The notes: generated by a model from the sequence alone, not told the origin. A stretch of 33,560 bases of DNA from RGIG8745 sp045576655 (GCA_045576655.1 JAZNGW010000016.1:1-33560), one strand, 5' to 3'; counted from the first letter of the stretch, positions 15,005-23,953 are shown. A program made the numbers and translations.

Positions 15005-17308
15005 ATGAAAAAACTGTTGTTTGCAATTATTATATTCCTTGCAGGTGGTATATCTGCATTTGCTGAGAATGGCGACTGGCGTGTCTATGCGGCTTATCAC
15101 AACGCTACGAAGGTGGCGAAGATGGGCGAACGCCTGTATGTGTTAAGCGATGGCGGACTGTACAGTTATGATCCGGAAGATATGAGTGTGGAGACTTACG
15201 ATAAGGCTACGCTGCTCAGCGACAACGGTGTGCTTGATATTACGGAGTGTGAGGCGACAGGCGAACTGGTCGTTGTCTATACAAACGGAAATGTTGACAT
15301 CTTGGATTCTACAGGCGATTGCTATAATATGCCGGAACTGAAAAACAAGGTGCTTGATGATAAGAGAATCAACAGCGTGTCAAGTTTTGGAGCGTTGGTC
15401 TATGTTTCCACAAACTCAGGAGTGGTGGTTATTGACGTAGATAAGAAGGTTTTCACCAATTTCTACAATATAAATCAGGCGGTATTGAGTGTTGCCGAAT
15501 ACGACGGCGCGATTTATGCGTCGACTGCCGACGGAGTTTATAAGGGAGATAAGAAAAGCAATCTGCTCGACTCTAAAAATTGGGAAAAACTGAACACGGC
15601 ATCTTTGGGCGAACTGATTGTGTTTGGCAATGAATTTTATACTTTGGCAAACAAGGCTGTGTATAGGATTACAGACAAGTCTAACTTCTCAGCGTTTAAG
15701 ATTTTGTCAGAGACCTACACAGCCCACTCTGTTTCCGGTGGCAAACTTTATCTGTTCAGTGCGAAGAAAGTCGTTTCAATTGGCGCTGGCGGAGAGATGG
15801 AAAGCTATGCCATGAGCGGAGTGGAGCATATGATTCTGAACGGCGGAGTCTACTGGGCAGCAAGCGGAAAGGAAGGTCTTGTAGGTCTGAAACTGGCTGA
15901 TAATGCTTTTGAAAAGACTGTCGATACCGTTATACCGGACAGTCCGGTGCGCAACTATTGCTACAAACTGAATATGATAGGCGACCGATTGCTTATAGCA
16001 GGCGGTTCGTTCGACTATAACGGTCTGGAGCGTGAGGCTACGCTGATGAAGTACGAAGATGATCGCTGGACTGCGTTTGATGAAGAGAGTGTGAAGGAGG
16101 TTGTCGCAGCTCGCGACTACAAGGATATGACCGATATCGTACAGGACCCTTCTGATACGGAGCATCATTTTGCATCAGCTGCCAGTTCGGGCCTGTATGA
16201 GTTCCGCGACTACAAACTCGTCAATCATTACACTTACAACAATTCTCCGCTGACGAGTATTTTGCCTAATTCGTCACGTCCTGGATTCTACACCCGAATC
16301 ACAGGTCTCAACTTCGACAAGGACAAAAACTTGTGGATGTGCAACACCGAGTGTGACACAATAGTCAGAGTGAGAAAGAACGACGGGACATGGAAGGCAT
16401 TCTATTTTGAAGATATAGCGGGCTATCCTACATTCGACTATACAGTTTTCGATTCGCGCGGTTGGGCATGGATTAACAGTCGCCGAAGCACGTCTTTAGG
16501 CCATCGTGCAGGCGTGTTAGTATTCGACACTAACGGTACGCTTGACGATACCAGTGACGACCGTCATAAATTTATAGGAGCTTTCAACAATCAGGACGGA
16601 ACGCCATACGCTCCCGACCTCTTCAACTGCATTACGCCCGACTTAAACGGCGCAATTTGGTTCGGAAACAGTCTTGGACTTTTCGTCAGCTACAATCCGG
16701 AAGATGTGTTCAAGCAGAACTTCTACCTCTCGCAAGTTAAAGTTCCCCGTAACGATGGCACTAATCTTGCCGACTACCTCCTTAACGGAGTGAACGTGAA
16801 GTGCATAACCATTGATGGCGGAAACCGCAAGTGGGTAGGTACTTCAGGCAGCGGAGTCTACCTCATCAGTCATGATGGACTGGAAACAATCCACCACTTC
16901 ACAGTTGACAACTCGCCTCTTATATCTAATAACATTTACTCCATTGCTATCGACGGACAGACCGGAGAGGTATTTATAGGAACTGACCGCGGACTCGTGT
17001 CTTTCATGGGCAACGCCACTGAACCGGAGAGTGAGATGGACGACGATTTGCTAAAAGTCTACCCTAATCCTGTTCATCCTGATTATCAGGGACAAATCAC
17101 CGTTACAGGATTGATGTTCAACAGCAACGTGAAAATAGTGAATGCTGCTGGCCGCCTCGTTTACGAAGGCACATCCGTCGGCGGCGAATTCACATGGAAC
17201 GGTCGACTTTCTTCAGGCAAGCGCGCCGCTTCCGGCATCTACTACGTTCTTGCCACCGATGAGGAAGGCAACGAAGGCGCTACGACTAAGTTCCTTATAG
17301 TGAGGTAG
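15005..17308 (+). CDS. porZ: PorZ-like type IX secretion system protein (beta-propeller with C-terminal sorting-like domain)
   Basis: A 767-residue exported protein with signal peptide MKKLLFAIIIFLAGGISAFA. The body is two propeller-like repeats (GERLYVLSDGGLYSYDP, LVYVSTNSGVVVIDVD, AIYASTADGVYKG, then NLWMCNTECDTIVRVR, AIWFGNSLGLFVSYNPED, KWVGTSGSGVYLISHDG, VFIGTDRGLVSF). The end (LLKVYPNPVHPDYQGQITVTG... to ASGIYYVLATD) is a type A sorting-like domain. Length and layout match PorZ of Porphyromonas gingivalis, a component of the type IX attachment complex that delivers anionic LPS to the sortase. The beta-propeller families are broad, so a generic exported propeller protein remains possible. 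Confidence 0.72.
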   Translation: MKKLLFAIIIFLAGGISAFAENGDWRVYAAYHNATKVAKMGERLYVLSDGGLYSYDPEDMSVETYDKATLLSDNGVLDITECEATGELVVVYTNGNVDILDSTGDCYNMPELKNKVLDDKRINSVSSFGALVYVSTNSGVVVIDVDKKVFTNFYNINQAVLSVAEYDGAIYASTADGVYKGDKKSNLLDSKNWEKLNTASLGELIVFGNEFYTLANKAVYRITDKSNFSAFKILSETYTAHSVSGGKLYLFSAKKVVSIGAGGEMESYAMSGVEHMILNGGVYWAASGKEGLVGLKLADNAFEKTVDTVIPDSPVRNYCYKLNMIGDRLLIAGGSFDYNGLEREATLMKYEDDRWTAFDEESVKEVVAARDYKDMTDIVQDPSDTEHHFASAASSGLYEFRDYKLVNHYTYNNSPLTSILPNSSRPGFYTRITGLNFDKDKNLWMCNTECDTIVRVRKNDGTWKAFYFEDIAGYPTFDYTVFDSRGWAWINSRRSTSLGHRAGVLVFDTNGTLDDTSDDRHKFIGAFNNQDGTPYAPDLFNCITPDLNGAIWFGNSLGLFVSYNPEDVFKQNFYLSQVKVPRNDGTNLADYLLNGVNVKCITIDGGNRKWVGTSGSGVYLISHDGLETIHHFTVDNSPLISNNIYSIAIDGQTGEVFIGTDRGLVSFMGNATEPESEMDDDLLKVYPNPVHPDYQGQITVTGLMFNSNVKIVNAAGRLVYEGTSVGGEFTWNGRLSSGKRAASGIYYVLATDEEGNEGATTKFLIVR

Positions 17309-17310
17309 TG

Positions 17311-18312
17311 ATGGGGCAGCTAAGTCGCTATCATGTATCTGCGCCAAACAGCTTTGCACTTCTCAGATACCTTTTCGCTTTTTGCATCTTCTGCAATCAT
17401 GCGTGTATAGCATCGGGCAACGACATATTTCTGTGCGAAAGCTCTGTTTTCGTTTGGGGGTTCTTCGTAATAAGCGGACTGCTCACGTTCAACAGCTACA
17501 TCAAGACTCCAGATTTGAAATCCTTTGTAGCGAGGCGAATAAGGCGAATACTTCCCGCTTATTTGGCTGTCGTGCTGATGGGTTTCATTGCAGGAATGTT
17601 TCTGACCTCTCTGCCATTTAGCGAGTTTCTGCACAATGCTCAGACATGGAAGTATCTCGGTGCAAATGCCGTCTTTCTCAACTATCTGCAACCGACTCTC
17701 CCAGGGGTGTTTGAAGGCAACGTTCTTCCTTTTGTCAATGCGTCGCTGTGGACTATGAAGGTGGAAATAATGTTCTACGTCAGTGTTCCAACTGTCTATT
17801 GGTTAATCAATCGGTATGGTAGAAATAAAGTGATCATTTCCATCATCTTGCTTTCGATTCTTTACGATGTGCTTACTGCAGAACTCTACAGTTACACCGG
17901 AAATCCTGTCTATGCCAAACTGAATCATCAAGTGTTTGGCATGTTTGCTTACTTCTATGCGCCGGTGCTGCTTCTTTTCAATAAGGAACAAATCAGAAAG
18001 CATATCATCCCATTGCTCGTTCTGAGCATCCCGCTCTTGCTGTGTGCCTATTCGAACGAGTGGGTTAAGCGCTTTTCTCCGTTCACTCTGAGCATCGTTC
18101 TTGTCGCTTTCGCCTACGGAGTGAAAAAGTTGCATTTTTCCTATGGTTGGAAAGATGTGTCCTATGAATTTTACCTTCTCCATTTCCCCGTCCTACAGGT
18201 TTTTCTAGCGATTAACCCTAGTATATCCCTTCCCGTGCTTCTCGTCATGTCACTGACCTTTACCCTTGTTTTGGCTATGGCGCTCAATAAGGTGTTGGCC
18301 TTCAAACGTTAG
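17311..18312 (+). CDS. Membrane acyltransferase (acyltransferase 3 / OafA-like)
   Basis: A 333-residue integral membrane protein with about ten hydrophobic segments. The N-terminal motif R-x10-H of acyltransferase-3 enzymes is present as R19 and H30 (LLRYLFAFCIFCNHA), followed by VFWVWGFFVISGLL-like and SFVARRIRRILPAY sequences, which are diagnostic. These enzymes move acyl groups, usually acetyl, onto extracytoplasmic sugars such as O-antigen or capsule. I start at ATG 17311, two bases after the PorZ-like stop, rather than at the GTG that overlaps it. Its stop overlaps that of the convergent NTF2-like gene by 4 bases. Acceptor unknown. Confidence 0.88.
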   Translation: MGQLSRYHVSAPNSFALLRYLFAFCIFCNHACIASGNDIFLCESSVFVWGFFVISGLLTFNSYIKTPDLKSFVARRIRRILPAYLAVVLMGFIAGMFLTSLPFSEFLHNAQTWKYLGANAVFLNYLQPTLPGVFEGNVLPFVNASLWTMKVEIMFYVSVPTVYWLINRYGRNKVIISIILLSILYDVLTAELYSYTGNPVYAKLNHQVFGMFAYFYAPVLLLFNKEQIRKHIIPLLVLSIPLLLCAYSNEWVKRFSPFTLSIVLVAFAYGVKKLHFSYGWKDVSYEFYLLHFPVLQVFLAINPSISLPVLLVMSLTFTLVLAMALNKVLAFKR

Positions 18313-18626
18313 AACATACACATGTCGCCTTTTATGACTTTTCCGTCTTTGACTTTTATGCGATAATACACAAGAGTATCACCCTGTTTAATTGCCAACA
18401 TTTTACCACCGAAATAAGCATCATCCACCACTGAAACTTCCAATTGAGCATTATTATTTCTCAACGTTTGGAACTTACCCCTGATGTATTCTTTATACCC
18501 ATTGCAATCTAAAGAAGAAAACACCCACTGGGAATCGTAAACAAACGATTCATCCAAATGCTTGCAAATCAATTCAGCATCCAACGTCTGCCATGCTGTA
18601 CAAAAATCTTTAATAATCATGTCCAT
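18309..18626 (-). CDS. Small NTF2/SnoaL-like protein
   Basis: A 105-residue soluble protein. The pattern IIKDFCTAWQTLDAELICKHL, then DESFVYDSQWVF, then a helix and alternating strands (AQLEVSVVDDAYFGGKMLAIKQGDTLVYYRIKVKDGKVIKGD), fits the cone-shaped NTF2-like fold (SnoaL/DUF4440 type). Such domains bind small ligands or act as enzymes, so no specific function follows. It lies 36 bases downstream of the Pif1-like helicase on the same strand and may be co-transcribed. It ends in a 4-base tail-to-tail overlap with the acyltransferase gene, marking the edge of the island. Confidence 0.6.
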   Translation of the reverse strand: MDMIIKDFCTAWQTLDAELICKHLDESFVYDSQWVFSSLDCNGYKEYIRGKFQTLRNNNAQLEVSVVDDAYFGGKMLAIKQGDTLVYYRIKVKDGKVIKGDMCMF

Positions 18627-18662
18627 AAACTTTATTTTTTGTTGTTAAAAGTTGCTTGTTTA

Positions 18663-20777
18663 CTAGCAATCTATCTTTTTTGTAAGAGTATCTGATGAGA
18701 TCTTTTGAATTTTCTTTTTGAAAGTGTAAAAATCACGACTATTCTTCTCTACATTAGAATTGAGCAAATTCTTGAAAGACAATTCATCCAATGATTGATT
18801 ATTAAAAGCCTCAATTAAAGACAAATCGTTCTTCTGCTCTTCTTCAGTATCCACTTTAAGGAACTCTCCCTTACCTAAGATTTCTCTTCGAAGTATTAAG
18901 TACGCTTCAATGCACTCAGGGCATAATTTTGCCAAACGTCTGCAAACTTCAATATTCGAGTTTCCAAGCATCTCATTCACTCTTGCCTCAAATAAATATT
19001 GTTTCATATCTACGGTAATCTTGTCCTCTGAAATTTTAATGGCATTTAGTGTCTGCTGATTCATTTCATAGGCTTCACTGAATTTTCTCAAAGCATATAA
19101 TGCACGGCCTTTGATATACATTGCTTCAATACAAGTTCTTCTATCGAGAACCATATTTGCATATCCTATAGCCTCTTCAAATCTATTACCATAAAGACAG
19201 AATACAGCATTAAGAAAGTTGCTTGTCATGCTACAATCCTTCAATAGCTTCACATTAGCTGTTCGTCCAAAGAGGACATCATCATCAAGCATAATGTCAA
19301 ACATGTTTTTTGCCATCAATGCCGCATTACGACAATCATTCCTTAGGGTTTTATCTATTACTTGCGACAAGCAATATGATACTCTGTTGTCGTAATCCTT
19401 ATCGCGCATATATTGATAAACAATCTTTCCTATAGCCAACTCATTATTTATCATTTCCATATCGTTAAAAGAATTGGCAAAAGCACGGATTTCCGGATTC
19501 AAAGTTATATGGCAAGGTGATATTGGGTTACTCAATGTAAGTCCTTCCAATGAACGCATACGGCTTACCGCAACATAAGCCTGTCCTGGAGCAAAAGTTC
19601 CACGAGTAAGATCCAAATGCATACGATCAAAAGTCATCCCCTGAGATTTATGTATAGTGATAGCCCAAGCTAATTTTAACGGATATTGAGTGTATGAACC
19701 CACAACCTGAGATTCAATTCGATGCTCTTCCTCGTTATACACACCTTCACGATTTTCCCATATGACCTTTTCTACAGACAACACTACACCGCTTTCCAAT
19801 CGCACCCGTATTGAGTCATTACCAAGACTAACAACCTTTGCGATTGTACCATTAGCATATTTTCTTAAGCCGGAATGGTCATTCCTACAGAATATTACCT
19901 GAGCTCCAACTTTAAGTCTTAGTCTCTCAGGGGCCAAAGCATCCTTCCGTTTGAAATCACCGACAATCTTTCCATCATAAACATATTCATCTTCATCCAA
20001 TTCTTCCAACTTCTGCTCATTTATTCTATCAGCCATATTATTGAACGCCGTTAGCGTAACAGAGAAATCCATAGTATCTGCTACAGAGCTTACTCTTGAG
20101 TTAAGCACACGCAGATCTTCTCTTCGTGCCTCTCCCACACGCATTTTATTAAGCAAGTCCAAAAATACTTCATCATCTTGTCTGTATACTTTTTGGAACT
20201 CTATTTTGGGCAGATTAATACGTTTCAGCACACGTGCCTTATAGAAGAAAGGCATTCCATTCCCGTACAAGTCATTAAGCATATCTTCGTCAGCACTACC
20301 TCTGTTGACAACTGGAGGTAACTGAAACAAATCCCCAACAAACACCACTTGCTTTCCGCCAAATGGGGCATGCGTGTTCATTATGGTTCGCAAACATCTG
20401 TCCATACAATCAACCATATCGCTACGAACCATAGATACCTCATCCAAAATAAACGTATCTGCCTTCTCTATCATCAATCTCTTCTCATAAGATATTTCCA
20501 AATGAGAATGCGGCCCCAACACCTCCAAAGGGAAACCAAAGAAAGAATGCATAGTCTGTCCACCTACAGCTATTGCTGCGATTCCAGTAGGAGCTAAAAC
20601 AATAAAATTCTTGTCTATTTCCTCCCTAATACGCTTTACAAATGTTGTTTTTCCTGTGCCCGCCTTTCCTGTAATAAAAACACAGGTATTTGTGTTTGCC
20701 ACAATATCAAAAGCTAACTCCTGCTCTACATTTGTTAGATCCTTAAATTCTGCTTGCTTCACACTTTTGTTTGCCAT
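18663..20777 (-). CDS. Pif1-like ATP-dependent DNA helicase with C-terminal helical extension
   Basis: A 704-residue superfamily 1B helicase. Motifs: Walker A GKAGTGKT at 37-44, motif Ia LAPTGIAAIAVGGQTMHSFF, Walker B DEVSMV at 112-117, motif III GDLFQLPPV at 148-156, and the late motif TIHKSQGMTFD near 374-384, followed by YVAVSRMRSL. These define the Pif1/RecD-like group, which translocates 5'-3' on single-stranded DNA and resolves structured or R-loop DNA. About 270 residues after the core (from ~430) are helical with TPR-like spacing (EAIGYANMVLDRRTCIEAMYIKGRALYALRKFSEAYEMNQ), suggesting a protein-binding tail. Its promoter carries the same operator as the WYL and ATPase genes. Codons are AT-rich compared with the genes to the left. 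Confidence 0.92.
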   Translation of the reverse strand: MANKSVKQAEFKDLTNVEQELAFDIVANTNTCVFITGKAGTGKTTFVKRIREEIDKNFIVLAPTGIAAIAVGGQTMHSFFGFPLEVLGPHSHLEISYEKRLMIEKADTFILDEVSMVRSDMVDCMDRCLRTIMNTHAPFGGKQVVFVGDLFQLPPVVNRGSADEDMLNDLYGNGMPFFYKARVLKRINLPKIEFQKVYRQDDEVFLDLLNKMRVGEARREDLRVLNSRVSSVADTMDFSVTLTAFNNMADRINEQKLEELDEDEYVYDGKIVGDFKRKDALAPERLRLKVGAQVIFCRNDHSGLRKYANGTIAKVVSLGNDSIRVRLESGVVLSVEKVIWENREGVYNEEEHRIESQVVGSYTQYPLKLAWAITIHKSQGMTFDRMHLDLTRGTFAPGQAYVAVSRMRSLEGLTLSNPISPCHITLNPEIRAFANSFNDMEMINNELAIGKIVYQYMRDKDYDNRVSYCLSQVIDKTLRNDCRNAALMAKNMFDIMLDDDVLFGRTANVKLLKDCSMTSNFLNAVFCLYGNRFEEAIGYANMVLDRRTCIEAMYIKGRALYALRKFSEAYEMNQQTLNAIKISEDKITVDMKQYLFEARVNEMLGNSNIEVCRRLAKLCPECIEAYLILRREILGKGEFLKVDTEEEQKNDLSLIEAFNNQSLDELSFKNLLNSNVEKNSRDFYTFKKKIQKISSDTLTKKIDC

Positions 20778-20804
20778 AATACCCTGTCATTTTTAATTAC
20801 ACGG

Positions 20805-20840
20805 CAAATATACGAGGCAGGCGCGAACTCTATTTTCGCA
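20805..20840 (-). promoter_or_regulatory. Promoter and shared operator of the Pif1-like helicase gene
   Basis: On the minus strand the -7 box TATATTTG is at 20812-20805. Nine bases further upstream lies a palindrome at 20822-20840, read on the plus strand as CGCGAA-CTCTATT-TTCGCA. The same layout is found before the ATPase (23992-24027) and WYL (25108-25143) genes. Confidence 0.85.
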
Positions 20841-20869
20841 ATTTGGGCAAACTTAATATTACACAGCGT

Positions 20870-20899
20870 AAAAAAGGAGGTATTGAGATACCCCCCCCC
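20870..20899 (-). terminator. Terminator after the effector gene
   Basis: On the minus strand, a G9 tract runs into GGTAT-CTCA-ATACC, with further G-U/G-C pairs (8-bp stem in all), followed by six T. It ends the ATPase-effector transcript before the helicase promoter. Confidence 0.65.
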
Positions 20900-20921
20900 T
20901 TATCATAAACAAAAAAAACTT

Positions 20922-21284
20922 CTATAAATTAAATAATCGACATTCTAGTTCATTAACTGACAATTCATGATTTCCGTTGATTGTCAATTTATAAGTCGCA
21001 CGTGTATGTTCATTATCAACATTTTCTCTTAAATATTTTAACATCTCTGTAAAATACTTTATTAACTTAGTATGCTCTTTATTAGATGCAGAATTTCGTC
21101 CTCCTTTTTTTAACAAAGATGAATATAGGCTATTTACTGTTATATACTGAGAGACAGTACTAGAATTGTTTATAAAAGCACATAATTTATGATCTGCATA
21201 TAGCCAATAATAATTAGATACAATACGTCTATTATGTGTATCAGCATAATACTTTGAACCTCTAGTCAAACCTATTATGTTCAT
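20922..21284 (-). CDS. Putative effector, C-terminal part (separated by a frameshift)
   Basis: This 120-residue frame starts at an ATG with no ribosome-binding site, 19 bases after the stop of the upstream part. It begins MNIIGLTRGSKYYADTHNRR and continues IVSNYYWLYADHKLCAFINN. A strand followed by His-x-Arg-x-x-x-x-x-Tyr looks like the middle of a domain, not the start of a protein. Reading upstream in this frame gives KKAFKKTYPIN before a stop inside the A7 tract; losing one A there joins it smoothly to the preceding gene's helix ELNKLKK. I therefore treat it as the 3' part of one broken gene of about 348 codons. The HNR segment is loosely reminiscent of the HxR/HDR motifs in phospholipase D-like folds (tentative). 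Confidence 0.6.
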   Translation of the reverse strand: MNIIGLTRGSKYYADTHNRRIVSNYYWLYADHKLCAFINNSSTVSQYITVNSLYSSLLKKGGRNSASNKEHTKLIKYFTEMLKYLRENVDNEHTRATYKLTINGNHELSVNELECRLFNL

Positions 21285-21303
21285 ATTTATAGGATATGTT
21301 TTT

Positions 21304-21969
21304 TTAAAAGCCTTTTTTTAATTTGTTTAATTCGGTTGCAATATATTCATAAGGACACTCTTTAAGTTCAAAAATTATTACGACTTGATAGACTCCCTTA
21401 AAATTATCAGGTAGGATAGAATGCAATATGCTTTGTATATTATCAATTCCATTACGCCTTGATTGAGTGTCATTTGTAAATAAATTCCTGTCAACAATTA
21501 GTAGCGAATTTGACGGCGTGTTTTTAATAGGTTCTAAGACGTCCCTCCAATTGCATCCTACTTCTTTATCTTCTAAAGAATAATCTTCACGTATCTCTAA
21601 ATCTTTTGTATCAAGCGAGTTCACCGATTGAAATATAACTCCATAGTCTTTTTGGATCTTTTTGGCAACCCCTGCATCTATATCAAGCAAGAATGCAGCA
21701 CAAGGCTGTTCCAGAACCTTACTATTATCTGTTAACACATCTTGTATATATGCAGTTGCATTCTCGTAGGCTATATTCGTAGCCTGCGAGAACTGCATTA
21801 AGGGTTCATTTTTATCAAAATTTATATCACTACCATCAGGCGATATATAATATATAGTCTCTTGATTAGACAAAATCCTAAACCATTTGTTTTGCTCTTC
21901 GATAGGTTTGTCCATCTCCTCCAAACAAATAGAAGATAGGGCATTTACATCTATATAAACTTTAAGCAT
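21304..21969 (-). CDS. Putative effector partner of the AAA ATPase, N-terminal part (frameshifted)
   Basis: I start at ATG 21969 (MLKVYIDVNALSSICLEEMD), 7 bases after an exceptionally good Shine-Dalgarno, AGGAGGTGAT, that overlaps the ATPase stop codon; a start 18 bases upstream would lose this. 221 residues are encoded. No family is recognised with confidence. Visible are an N-terminal strand with Asp (YIDVN), a long middle region, and a strand NSLLIVDRNLF followed by GIDNIQSILHSILP and a strand YQVVIIFEL, an alternating alpha/beta pattern suggesting a nuclease- or phosphodiesterase-like domain. The frame stops just after an A7 tract, and its continuation is in the next frame (20922-21284). 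Its coupling to the ATPase suggests the effector of a two-gene system (inference). Confidence 0.65.
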   Translation of the reverse strand: MLKVYIDVNALSSICLEEMDKPIEEQNKWFRILSNQETIYYISPDGSDINFDKNEPLMQFSQATNIAYENATAYIQDVLTDNSKVLEQPCAAFLLDIDAGVAKKIQKDYGVIFQSVNSLDTKDLEIREDYSLEDKEVGCNWRDVLEPIKNTPSNSLLIVDRNLFTNDTQSRRNGIDNIQSILHSILPDNFKGVYQVVIIFELKECPYEYIATELNKLKKGF

Positions 21970-21973
21970 ACCA

Positions 21974-23953
21974 TCACCTCCTATCATTCTTAAGAAGAGT
22001 CATATGCATTTTGCTTGCTTCGTCCATGAATCCTTCACCAAATTTTTCACCAAATAAGCCATTTGTTCTATAACGCATATCGTACAACTGAGAATCTTTG
22101 GTAATATAATATACTCTAAAAGGATTCTTTTCATTTAGCTCTTCCTGAGATTCATATCGCTGTTCAGATGTTATAACCTGAGTTCTTCTTATCAAATACT
22201 CACTATGAGTCTCAATTATGAAGTGTATATTATATTTCTGATATGCCTCCAGAAACATATCAGCCAATAAAGATTGGTAGTTCGGATGAAGATGGATTTC
22301 AGGTTCTTCTATAACAATTAAAGATGGTTTAGGGGGTTCTTCTGATAAACGATTATATACCAGTATCCTTGTCTCTATCTCCAATAAAACAGACACAAGT
22401 TGAGTTATTCCATATCCTTTATCCGCTAATAGTTCGCAATATGTTTCCTCCTTATCATCATATAAATAGATAACAACTCCATCATTCTCTTTTCTTATAG
22501 AGACATGATCGGCAATACCAAATTTGCTAAGCCACTTGTTAATGAAGGCACCAGGAACAACTTCACCAATGCTGGCATAATCTAATTCTTCATAGGACAT
22601 TCCAAATGAGTCATATGCTTTTCTATAACTAGCAGAGAAGTGCCTTTTTGCCTCAAAATATCTTTTCAGTAATAATGCAAAATCATTATTATCTTCCAAT
22701 GTGTACATTCTTCGAACATCTACTCTTGAAGATCCAACATAGGACATACCTAGGAAGTATGGTTGAAATAACTGTTCTATAAAAAGACGAGAATAATGTT
22801 TAAAAACATTAGCGGCGTGATGTATAAGTATAGGCCAAGCGTCAACATCAGAAAGTTCGGTAAAATAAAAAGATATGTCAGATTCTTTCTTTGTAACCGT
22901 TTCTATTTCGCATAGTAGAGTGTAGAGATCTCTAAAAGACAAGATATAATTTTCCCGTAGGTTATTATAAAACTCAGAATCCTTGTCTTGAATATTTCTT
23001 TCAGTCAATCCGTTATCTTTTAATTTATCTTTCACACGATTAGGAATTTTAGGAATAAACGGTAATATGCCTTCAGTGTGACAATACTTATTGAAGTCAG
23101 TGAAGGATTTACTCATGCTTTCAGAATGTGATATGTTAGTCAGATACATCTTTTCCTTAGAGTGGAAATATTCTATAAAACAGTTATAATCCGATTTTGT
23201 AAAATCTTGTACGAGGATTTCTATCGCATCTTTTAGTTCATTAGAAAATTTAACGTTTTTAGGTCTGTCCGCATTTATGTGTGAGTATATTGCTTCTTTC
23301 AAGTTGTCACAGGTGCATTCACCCAACCACTCGAACAGGTTGAATGCATATAATGAATTGTATCTCTGTGATTTTTCCACCACAGTAGGAAGGACCTCTT
23401 TAATAGCAGATATAGCAGATATAAGTTTACCACTTGTACCAGGTAATTTCCTGTTATTTCCATTATTTTCTGATAGAAAAGTGTAAAAACGAGAACAGAA
23501 AAACTCCCAAGAAACACCTACGTTAGTAAAGATTATTTCGCCTTCTTTGTCTAAAACACAAAGTTCTTTAAGGAAGGCGTCTCCCAACTCGTCATTTAGG
23601 TCTTTTCCAAACTTTAGCCTAACAATCACTTCTTCTTTTATCAGTGGGGAATACATCTCATACTCAAAAGTGATTAAACCGTCTTTTGAATAGCGATTTA
23701 GCACTTTCCCGAAATTTCCAAGAAGACTATATGGACGTTTGTTGAAATCAATTTTGGAATCATTCAAATTGACATCATGTCCTTGTTGGATATTCTCTTT
23801 AATGGGTGAAAGAAAACTATCAAGCAACAAGAGGCTTTTTGCAATGGAACTTTTTCCGGATGAGTTACATCCTGTAAGTATTGTAATAGGAGCGATGTCA
23901 AGTGTTACACCTTCGCTGTCGAAAACTCTAAAATTCTTTACTGAATATTTCAT
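21974..23953 (-). CDS. AAA family ATPase (SMC/RecF-like, DUF3696 type)
   Basis: A 659-residue ATPase with an ABC/SMC-like head. Walker A is GCNSSGKS at 28-35 in ITILTGCNSSGKSSIAKSLL. After a long insert comes ADKGYGITQLVSVLLEIET (signature-like region), Walker B with catalytic glutamate in LIVIEEPEIHLHP (E549-E552), and the switch His in IIETHSEYLIRR (H583). The end (DSQLYDMRYRTNGLFGEKFGEGFMDEA) fits DUF3696. There is no TOPRIM domain, so it is not a complete OLD nuclease; a partner must supply the effector activity. That partner starts 4 bases downstream. Related ATPases drive anti-phage systems such as Septu and PARIS, but I do not claim it belongs to either. AT-rich, consistent with transfer. 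Confidence 0.9.
   Translation of the reverse strand: MKYSVKNFRVFDSEGVTLDIAPITILTGCNSSGKSSIAKSLLLLDSFLSPIKENIQQGHDVNLNDSKIDFNKRPYSLLGNFGKVLNRYSKDGLITFEYEMYSPLIKEEVIVRLKFGKDLNDELGDAFLKELCVLDKEGEIIFTNVGVSWEFFCSRFYTFLSENNGNNRKLPGTSGKLISAISAIKEVLPTVVEKSQRYNSLYAFNLFEWLGECTCDNLKEAIYSHINADRPKNVKFSNELKDAIEILVQDFTKSDYNCFIEYFHSKEKMYLTNISHSESMSKSFTDFNKYCHTEGILPFIPKIPNRVKDKLKDNGLTERNIQDKDSEFYNNLRENYILSFRDLYTLLCEIETVTKKESDISFYFTELSDVDAWPILIHHAANVFKHYSRLFIEQLFQPYFLGMSYVGSSRVDVRRMYTLEDNNDFALLLKRYFEAKRHFSASYRKAYDSFGMSYEELDYASIGEVVPGAFINKWLSKFGIADHVSIRKENDGVVIYLYDDKEETYCELLADKGYGITQLVSVLLEIETRILVYNRLSEEPPKPSLIVIEEPEIHLHPNYQSLLADMFLEAYQKYNIHFIIETHSEYLIRRTQVITSEQRYESQEELNEKNPFRVYYITKDSQLYDMRYRTNGLFGEKFGEGFMDEASKMHMTLLKNDRR

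Noticed and set aside
21974..23953. Calling the ATPase an OLD-family nuclease
   Set aside because: No TOPRIM domain follows the ATPase; the C-terminus fits DUF3696 instead.
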